A DNA stretch of 64,000 nt from Allobosea sp. BK604 (GTDB taxonomy: Bacteria; Pseudomonadota; Alphaproteobacteria; Rhizobiales; Beijerinckiaceae). A program made the position numbers and the translations under genes. The stretch is from assembly GCF_004341515.1 (NCBI RefSeq), contig NZ_SLZF01000004.1:248001-312000 (forward strand), in the 5' to 3' direction. Shown one piece after another: positions 45,901 through 54,412 of the stretch. Numbering within the stretch: position 1 is the stretch's first letter; every line of letters starts with the position of its first letter. Under the pieces are notes generated by a model. It ran no database searches, had not been told where the DNA came from, and saw nothing but the letters and a program-made list of their open reading frames with translations.

Positions 45901-47839
45901 GCAGCACCTGGACCATTACGGCGGCGTCACCGCCAAGGACGGTACCTTCTGGATCGACCTGGACAGCTCCGGCCAGAAGGGCAGGAACCAGCTCGGGCAG
46001 AACATCGAGCATGTCGAAACCGGCGCGACCTACAAGGTGAGCTTCTCGCTCTCCGACTCCGACAACGTCCGGAACGATGACGGCGTGAAGGTGCTCTGGA
46101 ACGGCGAGGTGATCTTCGAGGGCATGCCGCCGCAGACCAGCGCCAGCTGGACGACCTACAGCTTCGACGTGGTCGGTGGGTCCGGCAACGGCTCGAACCG
46201 GCTCGAGTTCGTCGATACCGGCGTCTCGGACTCCTGGGGAGCGGGCGTGGCGCTGGACGATGTCCATTTCGTCAAGACGGCCGATGCCGCGCCGGCCAAC
46301 ACCGCTCCGGTCGCCGCCGACGATACCGGCCTCGGCACGGACTATGGCACGGCGCTGACCATCACCGCGGCGGCGTTGCTGGCCAATGACAGCGATGCCG
46401 ATGCGGATACGCTGACCATCCAGTCCGTCACGGCCGGCATCGGCGGTACGGTGGCGCTGGACGATGACGGCAACGTCGTCTTCACCCCGGCCGCGGGTTT
46501 CTCGGGCGATGCGTCGTTCAGCTACACCGTCACCGACGGCAAGGGCGGCACGGCGACGGCGCACGTCGCGCTGACGGTCGCCGAGCAGACCGGTATCGGC
46601 ACGCCCGGCGATGACGTCCTGACTGGCACGGCCGGAAACGACACCATCCTCGCGGGTCTGGGCGATGACGAGGTCTCGGCAGGCGCCGGCAACGACACGA
46701 TCGATGGCGGCGAGGGCGACGACACGCTCTCCGGCGATGACGGCAACGATGTGCTGAAGGGCGGCATCGGCGACGACGCGCTTATCGGTGGCGCCGGCAG
46801 CGACACCCTCTTCGGCGGCGAAGGCGACGATGCTCTCGACGGTGGTGACGGAATCGACACGGCCAATTACGCCGATGACAGTGCCGGCATCGTTGTCGAC
46901 CTTTCGGCCGGTACGGCCGAGGGCGACGGCATCGGCTATGACGAACTCGCCGGCATCGAGGCCGTCATCGGCGGCGCCGGCAACGACCAGATCACCGGCG
47001 ACGACCTCGCCAACACGCTCGATGGCGCGGCCGGTAACGACACGCTGAACGGCGGCGCGGGTGACGACCTCATCCTCGCCGGCGCCGGCAACGACACGAT
47101 CGATGGTGGCGCCGGCTTCGACACGCTCGACCTCTCCGGTGCGACGGGGCCGATCTCGGTCGACTTCATCCGCGGCATGGTCTCGGGTGAGGGCATCGGC
47201 ACCGACAGCTTCAGCAATATCGAGAAGCTGCTCTTCGGTGCAGGTGACGACGTCGTCAATGGCGGCAACGGCAACGAGACCTTCGATGGCGGCGCCGGCA
47301 ACGACACGCTGAAGGGCGGCGCCGGCGACGACGCTCTCTCGGGCGGCGATGGCGACGACCTGCTCGATGGCGGCTCGGGCAACGACCATGTCGATGGCGG
47401 CGCCGGCATCGACACGATCAAGGCCGGTTCTGGCGACGATACGATCGAGGCAGGTGCGGGCGACGACAATGTCGACGCGGGCTCCGGCAACGACATCGTG
47501 TCAGCCGGCGCGGGCAACGATGTGGTCGATGCCGGTTCGGGCGACGACCGGATCGCGGGCGGCGCGGGTGACGACGCCCTGACCGGCGGCTCGGGCCATG
47601 ACGTCTTCGTCTTCGCCTCGGGCTTCGGCAAGGACATGATCGCCGACTTCAAGACGACGGGCTCGAGCGCGGACGTGCTGGAATTCGCAAGCGATGTCTT
47701 CGCCGATTTCGACGCGGCGATCGCGACAGCCCATCAGCAGGACGCGGACACCGTCTTCACGATTGATGCCGACACCTCGCTGACGCTGAAGAACGTCCAG
47801 CTCGCAGCCCTCCACGCCGACGATTTCCACTTCGTCTGA
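42971..47839 (+). CDS. Secreted glycerophosphodiester phosphodiesterase-RTX multidomain protein
   Basis: 1622 residues, ATG at 42971. The N-terminal GDPD catalytic domain (about 5-245) has H10-R-G-T, E36-T-D38 and H51 in VSYHDD, the conserved catalytic and metal residues. A block of RTX GGxGND repeats (about 257-330) follows. Next come three alternating pairs of jelly-roll and cadherin/Ig-like domains: jelly-rolls near 447-550 (short), 652-826 and 933-1102; cadherin-like near 557-645, 828-926 and 1107-1203. A large C-terminal RTX array (about 1210-1550) precedes a non-repetitive secretion tail. There is no Sec signal, so it is type I-secreted and calcium-folded outside the cell. It likely scavenges phosphate or glycerol from phosphodiesters. 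A terminator hairpin follows. Confidence 0.92.
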   Translation: MADTPVLYAHRGTNPYTDNEMDSYKWAFKYGADFVETDFRLTKDGALVSYHDDLPGGIANMTLAEVRAAVPGIVTLEELIEVTKDMEIETGRKLGILIETKSSGRATYEAMLSQLVAHDFADPERIVFQTFATDHEVLRDLMDNKYHVDFPLVWLTDGLSPESIANATNPNGSMGELDALAPQMGLITKEQVAAAHAAGLEVNGWTVAGTLADVQNALNLGVDGIINDNTQLSRPALEKLLNNADVAYGSDQWDVMDGGTGNDVVYAMSGDDIVRAGAGNDVLYGDGGNDLLFGAVGNDELIGGGGNDFLSGGQGSDVLRGGAGNDVIVATSDEVVFRAGDGIDLVSLDATSKIRFEGIASTGISVIRDGNNLIIRSGSDALVLFGGADAAHLPASITTADGMTITGAGLAALAVDGHDAEVAAVLPGLEDVLDTAPTFDSPSTIPVGTDLVTEGDFGNGALAHQISDTETGAIYRLSFSLADLPTGDDGVRVLWNGQVVYEGIPSSAGSNLHVIVTGGTGDGSNMLKFESAGSTFGATLDDVHFVKVADQALPVPDNEAPTATASEHLISQDIPYFGKVEASDVNGDVLSYILGDGPAHGTLVFNADGTYKYTPAAGFLGADGFTFLVNDGHGGIVESTVSLTVGEGIVLGTDLIINGSFEDISESSGNNGPSDWGYRNQDGQILGWTNTANKRIEQHWDHYGGVNAKDGRMWIDMDHSQTGTKPDLIGQSIAHVEAGATYRISFSLSDSDNIRTDDGVRVFWNGEVIFDGIPPQTSASWTTYTFDVVGGSGDGSNRLAFMDTGVSDSWGAGAALDDVHFVKIANPVTNTAPVAADDHGFITDAGAVLTLTAADLLANDSDADGDTLFVQSVAAGVGGSVTLDGQGNVVFTPAAGFSGNASFSYTVSDGKGGTDTATLSLTVKAPPVVDVPVGTDLIVNGSFEDISQSADYNGGSDWGYRNNDKAIVGWTNVNRIEQHLDHYGGVTAKDGTFWIDLDSSGQKGRNQLGQNIEHVETGATYKVSFSLSDSDNVRNDDGVKVLWNGEVIFEGMPPQTSASWTTYSFDVVGGSGNGSNRLEFVDTGVSDSWGAGVALDDVHFVKTADAAPANTAPVAADDTGLGTDYGTALTITAAALLANDSDADADTLTIQSVTAGIGGTVALDDDGNVVFTPAAGFSGDASFSYTVTDGKGGTATAHVALTVAEQTGIGTPGDDVLTGTAGNDTILAGLGDDEVSAGAGNDTIDGGEGDDTLSGDDGNDVLKGGIGDDALIGGAGSDTLFGGEGDDALDGGDGIDTANYADDSAGIVVDLSAGTAEGDGIGYDELAGIEAVIGGAGNDQITGDDLANTLDGAAGNDTLNGGAGDDLILAGAGNDTIDGGAGFDTLDLSGATGPISVDFIRGMVSGEGIGTDSFSNIEKLLFGAGDDVVNGGNGNETFDGGAGNDTLKGGAGDDALSGGDGDDLLDGGSGNDHVDGGAGIDTIKAGSGDDTIEAGAGDDNVDAGSGNDIVSAGAGNDVVDAGSGDDRIAGGAGDDALTGGSGHDVFVFASGFGKDMIADFKTTGSSADVLEFASDVFADFDAAIATAHQQDADTVFTIDADTSLTLKNVQLAALHADDFHFV
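44924..46580 (+). repeat. Two direct-repeat blocks encoding jelly-roll plus cadherin-like modules
   Basis: About 44924-45750 and 45770-46580 encode closely similar pairs. Both share NGSFEDIS, SDWGYRN, the segment DHYGGV.AKDG, PPQTSASWTTY.FDVVGGSG, and NTAPVAADD...LLANDSDAD..T with FTPAAGFSG. This indicates duplication within the gene. Confidence 0.85.
46600..47630 (+). repeat. C-terminal RTX nonapeptide array
   Basis: Dense GGxGxD-type repeats such as GGAGNDTLNGGAGDD and GSGDDRIAGGAGDD bind calcium in parallel beta-rolls. They are interrupted by two longer inserts (near 46860-46980 and 47120-47240). Confidence 0.9.
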
Positions 47840-47860
47840 GCGTCACGGCCACGACCAAGC

Positions 47861-47888
47861 GAAAGGGCGCCCGCGAGGGCGCTCTTTC
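47861..47888 (+). terminator. Intrinsic terminator-like hairpin after the RTX gene
   Basis: GAAAGGGCGCCC and GGGCGCTCTTTC form a 12-base stem with one G-T wobble and a four-base GCGA loop, 22 bases after the stop. The A-rich left and T-rich right flanks suit a bidirectional terminator, also serving the convergent kdgD gene. Confidence 0.8.
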
Positions 47889-47987
47889 CGATTCTGCTTG
47901 TGCCTGCTGACGCCGCCTCTTTGGCCGATCAGGCGCACAATGCCCCAGATCGTGAAATCTGTTGTAGCTGGCTAATTACCGGCTGGA

Positions 47988-48983
47988 TCAGGCCGGCTTG
48001 CCGTCGAAGGCCTGATTGAGCAGGCGCTCGAGATCGTCATGCTCGGCCGGGGTCAGGTCGGTCAGCGGCGAGCGGACAGGGCCGGGGTCCTGGCCCATGA
48101 TGCGCATGCCGGCCTTGACGATCGAGACGGCATAACCGCGGCCGCGATTGCGGATCTGAAGGTAGGGATAGAAGAAGCGGGTGAGCATGTCGTCGATGAC
48201 GGGTTTGTCGCCCGCCGTGATCGCCTTGTAGAAGCGCAGGGCCGCCTGCGGGATGAAATTGTAGACCGCGGAGGAATAGGTCGTGACGCCCGCAGCGTAA
48301 TAGGGCGCGGCATAGACTTCGGCCGTCGGCATGCCGCCGACATAGGTCAGCCGGTCGCCGACCAGCGTGGTGATCTTCTGCACCAGCTCGATATCGCCAT
48401 GGCCATCCTTGAACCCGATCAGGTTGGGGCAGGCCTTGGTCAGCGCGATCAGCGTCTCCGGGCTGATGATGGCATTGTCGCGGTTGTAGACGATGACGCC
48501 GATGGCCACGGCATCGCAGACCGCCTTCACATGGGCGAAAAGCCCGGTTTGCTCGGCATAGATGAGATAATGCGGCAGCAGCAGGATGCCGTCCGCGCCG
48601 GCGGCCTCGGCGGCCTTGGCGAGTTGTACCGCCATGCGCGTGCCATAACCGCAGCCGGCTATGATCGGCACCTTGCGGTCAGCCGCCTCGACCGCAGCGC
48701 GGACGATCGACGGGTACTCGTCGAGGCCGAGCGAGAAGAACTCGCCGGTGCCGCCGGCGGCGAAAAGCGCGGCCGGGCCATGGCTCGCAGCGCGCTCTAT
48801 CGAGGCACGGTAGGGCGCGGCGTCGAATTCGCCATGCTTGTCGAAATAGGTGACGGGGAAGGAGAGCAGGCCCTGGCCGACGCGCGCCTTGAGCGCTTCG
48901 CGATCCATCGCGGCCGGCGGGCGCGCGGCGGCCCGGACCGGGGCGGAGATCGTGTTGGTTTCGGACAATGGAGCCTCCGTCAT
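47988..48983 (-). CDS. kdgD: 5-dehydro-4-deoxyglucarate dehydratase
   Basis: About 331 residues from the ATG at 48983; ATG 48908 would give 306 residues, closest to the family norm. A DHDPS/NAL-superfamily TIM barrel: GLLSFPVTYFDKHGEFD, FAAGGTGEFFSL, IIAGCGYGT, GVIVYNRDNAI with the catalytic Tyr, NLIGFKDGHGDIEL with the Schiff-base Lys, and YVGGMPTAEVYA, all typical of KdgD. It decarboxylates and dehydrates 5-keto-4-deoxyglucarate to 2-oxoglutarate semialdehyde. The longest frame starts at 49103 but would contain the operator-like site at 49072, so a downstream start is preferred. It is divergent from the GntR regulator. Confidence 0.9.
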   Translation of the reverse strand: MTEAPLSETNTISAPVRAAARPPAAMDREALKARVGQGLLSFPVTYFDKHGEFDAAPYRASIERAASHGPAALFAAGGTGEFFSLGLDEYPSIVRAAVEAADRKVPIIAGCGYGTRMAVQLAKAAEAAGADGILLLPHYLIYAEQTGLFAHVKAVCDAVAIGVIVYNRDNAIISPETLIALTKACPNLIGFKDGHGDIELVQKITTLVGDRLTYVGGMPTAEVYAAPYYAAGVTTYSSAVYNFIPQAALRFYKAITAGDKPVIDDMLTRFFYPYLQIRNRGRGYAVSIVKAGMRIMGQDPGPVRSPLTDLTPAEHDDLERLLNQAFDGKPA

Positions 48984-49413
48984 CGCTGCGCCGGCCGACG
49001 CCTTATCCATGCGCAGCGACTGCCTGTTCGGGACAGGCCGGTCTTTGCGCAGGTCAACCGGGCGGCCAGATTTGTATGACAACTTATGCATGGGGCCGCT
49101 CATGCGTCAAGCAGGAGAGCTTGGGCATGTCCGCGTTTGGCGCCTCGCGCGGAGCAGTCAGGCCGGATATCCAGGATGTCAGACCAATTCGGGCCATTGC
49201 CGGGGCCGATCCGATGCCATGGCTGATATGGTTGCGATTTCAGCAGATAGCGCGTCCTGCCGCGCGGTTGCCATGCCGAAACGGCCGAATGGGCGCCTGC
49301 GCATTTCCGCCGATCGCGCCATTGAACCTTGCGGCATAGACGGGCGCGGCATGTCATCATACAAGAAGGCGTCAAAGCCGCGAGCGCGATTCAACCAAGG
49401 GCAGCGCGATCAG
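48984..49413. other. Divergent intergenic region kdgD/GntR
   Basis: About 430 bases if the shorter kdgD start is right. It contains the palindrome TTGTATGACAA (49072-49082). No small gene or repeat is supported otherwise. Confidence 0.5.
49072..49082. promoter_or_regulatory. Putative GntR/FadR operator TTGTATGACAA
   Basis: TTGT-ATG-ACAA is a dyad of the TNGTNNNACNA kind bound by FadR-type GntR regulators. It lies 89 bases upstream of kdgD and between it and the GntR gene. Near-identical words occur at 57461-57471 and 57594-57604. Confidence 0.6.
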
Positions 49414-50166
49414 ATGTCATCCACCACGCAGCCGGCTTCCGTGACCATCTCGCCGTCCAGCCGCAAGAGCCTGGTGACGACCATGGCCCAGGAACTCGAG
49501 AGCCAGATCGAGGATGGCCGGCTGAAGCCCGGCGACCGCTTGCCATCAGAGGCGGTACTGGCTGTTTCGGCTGGGGTGAGCCGCACCGTGGTGCGCGAAG
49601 CCGTCGCCTCGCTCAAGGCCGCCGGGCTGATCGAGACGCGGCAGGGCTCCGGCGCCTTCGTGCTGGAGGCGCCGAAGAAGCAGGTTTTCCTCGGAGGAAT
49701 CGAGCGCGCCACCGTCGAGGACATCCTCTCGGTGCTCGAGCTGCGTCTCGCGGTCGAGGTCGAATGCGCCGCGCTCGCTGCTGCCAGGCGCACCGACGAC
49801 GACATTGCCGCGCTCGACAGGGCGATCGCCGCGATGTCTGCGGCCGACAGCTTCAGCGATAGCGGCGTCAGCGCCGATCTCTCCTTCCACCACGCGCTGG
49901 CGCGCGCCACCGGAAATCCCTATTTCGTCGAGTTTCTCAAGTATCTCGGCGAATTTGCGGTGCCGCGCCGGCACATGGTCGGGCGGACCAGGAATCTTGG
50001 CGATGTCCAGGCCTATATGACGATGGTCGATGCCGAGCACCGCGCCATTCGCAATGCGGTCGCGGCGCAGGATTCCGCGCTGGCGGCGGCGGCGATGCGC
50101 GGCCATCTCGCCGGCAGCCGCGCGCGCTACTCCACGCTGATCAAGGCCGATGCGGCCGAGACCTGA
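49414..50166 (+). CDS. GntR-family regulator, FadR subfamily (FCD domain)
   Basis: 250 residues from the ATG at 49414 (an in-frame ATG at 49350 would add 21 residues). The winged HTH (about 20-85) has LKPGDRLPSEAVLAVSAGVSRTVVREAVASLKAAGLIETRQGSGAFV. The FCD effector domain (about 100-235) has LELRLAVEVECAALAAARR, DLSFHHALARATGNPYF and EHRAIRNAV with the metal-ligand histidines. Such regulators sense sugar acids or related carboxylates. It probably controls kdgD, the Opp-type transporter and the enolase-family gene through the three shared 11-base sites. Confidence 0.92.
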   Translation: MSSTTQPASVTISPSSRKSLVTTMAQELESQIEDGRLKPGDRLPSEAVLAVSAGVSRTVVREAVASLKAAGLIETRQGSGAFVLEAPKKQVFLGGIERATVEDILSVLELRLAVEVECAALAAARRTDDDIAALDRAIAAMSAADSFSDSGVSADLSFHHALARATGNPYFVEFLKYLGEFAVPRRHMVGRTRNLGDVQAYMTMVDAEHRAIRNAVAAQDSALAAAAMRGHLAGSRARYSTLIKADAAET

Positions 50167-50247
50167 GGCGCCGCGGGGACAATCTCACACGCAGCATGAT
50201 CGGGCTGCCTGACAGGCTCGGGCACCGACACTATCAGGGAGTCCTGC

Positions 50248-51288
50248 ATGTCGCCCCATCTCTCGAGCGGCCGGGCCGATTTCGCCGTCTATATCGGCAA
50301 TGGTCGGGGCGGCGACATCAGCGTGCTCAGGCTCTCGGCCGGCAGCGGCAAGCTGGAGCCGGTTCAGCGCATGCCGTTTCCCGGCTTGAGCGAGCCGGGC
50401 CGCTCTCTGCCTCTCGCCTTGTCGCCGGATCGGGAGGTCCTCTACGTCGCCATGCGCGGGGCGCCGCGCGGGATCGCGAGCTTCGGCATCGACCGGGAGA
50501 CCGGTGCGCTCTCCCTGCTCGGCTTTGCGGCGATCGGGGAGAGCCTCGCCTATATCCGGAGCGACCGCAGCGGGCGCTTCCTCTTCGGCGCCTCCTACGA
50601 CGGGGACCTCGTGACGGTGAATCCGATCGGGGCAGATGGCGTCGCCGGCGAGGTCGCGCAGCGGTTGCCGACCGCGCCGCATGCGCATGGCATCATGAGC
50701 GATCCGGCCAACCGGCATGTGCTCGCGACCAGCCTCGGCGGTGACCTGCTCTACACGTTCGACTTTGCCGGGGGCGCGCTGGCAAGGCCGCGCAGCATCT
50801 CGCTGCCGCAAGGAAGTGGTCCGCGCCATTTCGTCTTCGCGCCGGATGGCAGGCAAGTTTATCTGCTCGGCGAACTCGATGCGTCGATCACCGTGCTCGA
50901 CTATGAGCCGGCGCAAGGAGCACTCGCTCAGCGACAGAGGGTCAGCCTCCTGCCGGACGGTTTCGCCGGCACGCCCTGGGGCTCCGACCTGCACATCACC
51001 CCGGACGGGCGCTTCCTCTACGCCTCCGAGCGCGGCAGCTCGACCCTGGCAAGCTTTGCCATTGAAGCCGACGGACAATTGCGGCCGCTCGGTCATATTG
51101 CAACGGAGACGCAGCCGCGCGGCTTCGGCATCGATCCGACCGGGCGCCATCTGCTGGCGCTCGGGCAGCTCACCGATCACGTCACCTCTTATATGATCGA
51201 TGCCGGGACGGGCGGCCTCACGGTGGTGGACCGGGTTCAGGCCGGATCAAGCCCGGATTGGGTCGAGATCATCGCGCTGGAGGGGTGA
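50248..51288 (+). CDS. Lactonase family (6-phosphogluconolactonase-like) beta-propeller
   Basis: 346 residues, ATG at 50248. Seven-bladed propeller of the YbhE/Pgl type: FAVYIGNGRGGDISVL, PLALSPDREVLYVAMRG, PHAHGIMSDPANRHVLA, GPRHFVFAPDGRQVYLL, GSDLHITPDGRFLYASERG, QPRGFGIDPTGRHLLALGQ. Cytoplasmic. In this sugar-acid cluster it is a good candidate to hydrolyse the aldarolactone made by uronate dehydrogenase, though true 6-phosphogluconolactonase activity is possible. Lies downstream of the GntR gene in the same orientation. Confidence 0.87.
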   Translation: MSPHLSSGRADFAVYIGNGRGGDISVLRLSAGSGKLEPVQRMPFPGLSEPGRSLPLALSPDREVLYVAMRGAPRGIASFGIDRETGALSLLGFAAIGESLAYIRSDRSGRFLFGASYDGDLVTVNPIGADGVAGEVAQRLPTAPHAHGIMSDPANRHVLATSLGGDLLYTFDFAGGALARPRSISLPQGSGPRHFVFAPDGRQVYLLGELDASITVLDYEPAQGALAQRQRVSLLPDGFAGTPWGSDLHITPDGRFLYASERGSSTLASFAIEADGQLRPLGHIATETQPRGFGIDPTGRHLLALGQLTDHVTSYMIDAGTGGLTVVDRVQAGSSPDWVEIIALEG

Positions 51289-51312
51289 TCTTCGCGGGGC
51301 GCCGTCCACCGT

Positions 51313-51396
51313 CGTCATTGCGAGGAGCGTAGCGACGAAGCAATCGACCCGCTCGCTCTACGTTTCCTGGATTGCTTCGCTGCGCTCGCAAGGACG
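51313..51396. repeat. Palindromic repeat, family A copy 2
   Basis: Arms CGTCATTGCGAGGAGCG...GCGACGAAGCAATCGA and TGGATTGCTTCGCTGCGC...CGCAAGGACG. Same element as 38548-38639, placed between convergent genes. Confidence 0.85.
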
Positions 51397-51409
51397 GGGA
51401 GGGCGGCTA

Positions 51410-51448
51410 GCCCCTCCATAGCCAGGCTGCCCCTCCATCAGCCAGGCT
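51410..51448. repeat. Short tandem duplication at the 3' end of the transporter ATPase gene
   Basis: GCCCCTCCATAGCCAGGCT (51410-51428) is followed by GCCCCTCCATCAGCCAGGCT (51429-51448). The second copy includes the stop codon of the minus-strand ATPase gene, so its last codons are repeated just beyond the stop. Confidence 0.75.
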
Positions 51449-53201
51449 GCGCCTCCTCCGCCACATAGCGGTGCCGCCGCATGATCCTGCGGTCGCCCGG
51501 ATGCGAGCCCGGTGCGGCCGAGAGCAGTGCCTTCGTATAGGGGTGCTCCGGCTCCGAGCAGACCTTGATCGCCTCGCCGGTCTCGACGATCTTGCCGCGA
51601 TACATCACGGCGACTCGATCGCAGAAATAGCGGATCACGCCGAGATCGTGGCTGATCATGATGTAGCTCAGCTTCAGCTTCTCCTGCAGGCCGAGCAGCA
51701 GGTCGAGGATTTGCGAGCGCACGGTGACGTCGAGCGCCGAGGTCGCCTCGTCGGCGATGACGAGACGCGGGTCGGGCGCGAGCGCGCGGGCGACGCAGAT
51801 GCGCTGGCGCTGGCCGCCGGAGAAGGCGTGCGGATAGCGGTCGATCACGCCCGCCGGCAGATCGACCATCTCCAGCAGTTCGGCGACGCGCCGACGCAAG
51901 GGCTCGCCCTTCATCATGCCCTGGACCAGCAGCGGCTCGCCGATGAGCTGGCCGACGGTCATGCGCGGGTTGAGCGAGGCGAAGGGATCCTGGAAGATCA
52001 TGCGCATCTCGCGGTGGATGCGGCGCATCTCCTGCGCCGGCACCTTCGTGAGATCGATCATCGCGCCATCGGATTGTCGGTAATTGACCTCACCGATCGT
52101 CGGCTCATGGACGCGGATCAGGCAATTGCCGAGCGTCGACTTGCCGGAGCCGCTTTCGCCGACGATGCCGAGATTCTCGCCTTCGTCGAGATGGAGCGAG
52201 ACGTCCGAGACGGCGGTGAGTGCGGCGCTCACCTTGAGCAGGCTCGCCCGCGAAGGATAGGTCTTGGTCAGGTTGCGCACATCGAGCAGGCGTGGGCGCA
52301 CGGTGGCTTCGGGGACCGGCTTGCGGGCGGAGCGCTCGAGCCGCCGCACGGAATCGATCAGGTCGGCCGTATAGCCGCTTTGCGGGCGGTAGAAGATCTG
52401 TTCGGCCGGGCCGAGCTCGAGCAGCTTGCCGCGCCGCATCACCGCCACCTCGTCGGCGATCTCGGCGACGACGCCCATATCATGGGTGATGAACAGCACC
52501 GACATGTCACGCGCCACCTGCATCTGCCTGATCAAGGCGATGATCTCGGCCTGGGTGGTGACGTCGAGCGCGGTGGTCGGCTCGTCGGCGATCAGGATCT
52601 CCGGGTTGCAGGCGAGCGCCATGGCGATCATGGCGCGCTGGCGCATGCCGCCGGAGAACTCGAAGGCATAGCGGTCGAAGGCCCGCTCGGGATCGCGGAT
52701 CTCGACCTGGCGCAGCAGCTCGATCGTGCGGGCGCGGGCTTCGTCCATGTCGATCGGCTGGTGGATCAGCATCGCCTCGGCGATCTGCCAGCCGATCGTG
52801 TGGACCGGCGAGAGCGAGGTCATCGGCTCCTGGAAGATCATCGCGATGTCGCGGCCGCGGATCGCCCGCATCGCCCGCCCACGCGGGCCGAGCTTGACGA
52901 GATCGACCGGCCGGCCGTTCTCGCGCCGGCTCGAAAACAGGATCTCGCCGGAGGTGACCCGGCCGGGCGGATCGATGATCTGCAGGATCGAACGGGCGGT
53001 GACGCTCTTGCCGCTGCCACTCTCGCCGACGATGCAGAGCGTCTTGCCGCGTTTCATCGTCAGGCTGACATCGTCGACAGCCGGCGCATCGCCTTTCGAG
53101 CGGCCGAAGGTCGTGGTTAGCCGGCGGATGTCGAGGATGATCTCCGGCAGGGGCGGCTTGTCGGCGGGCTGGTTCGGGGCGGTCGGGGTCATGGCGTTCA
53201 T
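51438..53201 (-). CDS. Dipeptide/oligopeptide-type ABC transporter, two ATPase domains in one chain
   Basis: 587 residues from the ATG at 53201, preceded by GAGGAG; a GTG at 53216 is less likely. Two complete nucleotide-binding domains are fused: domain 1 (about 15-265) with [12 protein letters not shown] and [17 protein letters not shown], domain 2 (about 300-575) with [12 protein letters not shown] and [15 protein letters not shown], each followed by an Opp-type extension ([17 protein letters not shown]). This DppD-DppF fusion resembles GsiA/YejF. It powers the permeases at 53213-55399. Last gene of a four-gene minus-strand operon. Confidence 0.92.
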   Translation of the reverse strand: MNAMTPTAPNQPADKPPLPEIILDIRRLTTTFGRSKGDAPAVDDVSLTMKRGKTLCIVGESGSGKSVTARSILQIIDPPGRVTSGEILFSSRRENGRPVDLVKLGPRGRAMRAIRGRDIAMIFQEPMTSLSPVHTIGWQIAEAMLIHQPIDMDEARARTIELLRQVEIRDPERAFDRYAFEFSGGMRQRAMIAMALACNPEILIADEPTTALDVTTQAEIIALIRQMQVARDMSVLFITHDMGVVAEIADEVAVMRRGKLLELGPAEQIFYRPQSGYTADLIDSVRRLERSARKPVPEATVRPRLLDVRNLTKTYPSRASLLKVSAALTAVSDVSLHLDEGENLGIVGESGSGKSTLGNCLIRVHEPTIGEVNYRQSDGAMIDLTKVPAQEMRRIHREMRMIFQDPFASLNPRMTVGQLIGEPLLVQGMMKGEPLRRRVAELLEMVDLPAGVIDRYPHAFSGGQRQRICVARALAPDPRLVIADEATSALDVTVRSQILDLLLGLQEKLKLSYIMISHDLGVIRYFCDRVAVMYRGKIVETGEAIKVCSEPEHPYTKALLSAAPGSHPGDRRIMRRHRYVAEEAQPG

Positions 53202-53212
53202 CGTCCCGCTCC

Positions 53213-54352
53213 TCACTGGCTGTAGGGATCGGCCGCGTCGCGCAGGCCGTCGCCGACGAAGTTGAGCGAGAGCACCATCAGGATCACCGCGATGCCGGGG
53301 ATGAAGACCCAGGGCGCGGCGGCGATGGAGCGGATGTTCTGGGCCTCCTTGAGCAACACGCCCCAGCTGATCGCCGGTGGCTGGAGACCCAGCCCCAGGA
53401 AGCTCAGCGCCGTCTCGGCCAGGATCATCGTCGGCACCGCCAGCGAGACGGCGGCGATGATGTGGCTCGCCAGCGAGGGCAGCATGTGGCGAAAGATGAT
53501 GCGGCCTTCACGGCAGCCGTCGAGCCTGGCGGCGGTGACGAAGGGCTCGGCGCGCATCGCCAGGAAACGGCCGCGCACGACGCGGGCGAGCTCGGTCCAG
53601 CCGACCAGCGAGATGATCGCGGTGATGGTGAAATATTGGAGGATCGGCGACCAGCCCTTGGGCAGGGCGGCGGCGAGCGCGAGCCAGATCGGGATCGTCG
53701 GCAGCGACAGGATGTACTCGACCAGCCGCTGGATCACCCAGTCGATCTTGCCGCCATAATAGCCGGAGATGCCCCCGAGGAAGATGCCGAGCACGACGCT
53801 GATGACGACGCCGACGAGACCGATCGACATGGTCGTGCGCGCGCCATAGACGACGCGGCTCAGCATGTCCCGGCCGAGCCGGTCGGAGCCGAAGAGATAG
53901 AAGGGCTCGCCCGGTTTCTCCGCGGCCAGCAGATGGATGTTCATGGGGAAGAGGCCCCAGAGCTGGTAGCCGTCGCCCGGGCCGAAGAAGCGCAAATAGG
54001 TCTTGCGGCCATTGGCATCGGGCACGAAGACCTGCTTCAGCGTCGCCGGGTCGCGTTTCATGCTGTAGGCATAGACGAAGGGACGGAAGCTCCAGCCGCC
54101 GTCGGCGCTCGTGTCGATGAAATGCAGCGCCTGCGGCGGGTGATAGACGAAGCGTGCATTGGCCCGCTCCGGATCGGCCGGTGCGATGATCTCGGCGAAG
54201 AGCGCGATGAAATAGACCAGGAAGGTGAGGGCGAGGCCGATCACCGCCAGACGGTGGCGCTTGAAGCGCAGCCAGAGCAGACGCCACTGCGAGGCGTAGG
54301 CGAGGCGTGCAGTGCCGGCGCCCGGCGCGATGGCTTCGACGGCTAAGGTCAT
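53213..54352 (-). CDS. Dipeptide/oligopeptide-type ABC permease (DppC/OppC-like)
   Basis: 379 residues, ATG at 54352. An N-terminal OppC helix (LRFKRHRLAVIGLALTFLVYFIALFAEIIAP) is followed by a long periplasmic insert of about 100 residues and then FGSDRLGRDMLSRVVYGARTTMSIGL. The BPD-transport core includes the coupling motif EPFVTAARLDGCREGRIIFRHMLP, and the chain ends LNFVGDGLRDAADPYSQ, the usual OppC ending. The insert is typical of the subclass linked to large family 5 binding proteins. Confidence 0.93.
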   Translation of the reverse strand: MTLAVEAIAPGAGTARLAYASQWRLLWLRFKRHRLAVIGLALTFLVYFIALFAEIIAPADPERANARFVYHPPQALHFIDTSADGGWSFRPFVYAYSMKRDPATLKQVFVPDANGRKTYLRFFGPGDGYQLWGLFPMNIHLLAAEKPGEPFYLFGSDRLGRDMLSRVVYGARTTMSIGLVGVVISVVLGIFLGGISGYYGGKIDWVIQRLVEYILSLPTIPIWLALAAALPKGWSPILQYFTITAIISLVGWTELARVVRGRFLAMRAEPFVTAARLDGCREGRIIFRHMLPSLASHIIAAVSLAVPTMILAETALSFLGLGLQPPAISWGVLLKEAQNIRSIAAAPWVFIPGIAVILMVLSLNFVGDGLRDAADPYSQ

Positions 54353-54412
54353 GGCGTATCCCCAGGTTCGCTGCGCCGCCCGAGGGCGGGCGCGCCTGTT
54401 GTCGTTGTCGCG

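Noticed and set aside
44486..47389. 967-residue minus-strand open frame opposite the RTX gene
   Set aside because: Shadow frame produced by RTX codon repeats.
48984..49103. N-terminal extension of KdgD to 49103
   Set aside because: It would place the operator-like dyad inside the coding sequence and adds residues absent from the family.
51471..53120. 549-residue plus-strand frame opposite the double ATPase gene
   Set aside because: The minus strand encodes two full ABC ATPase domains; this frame has none.
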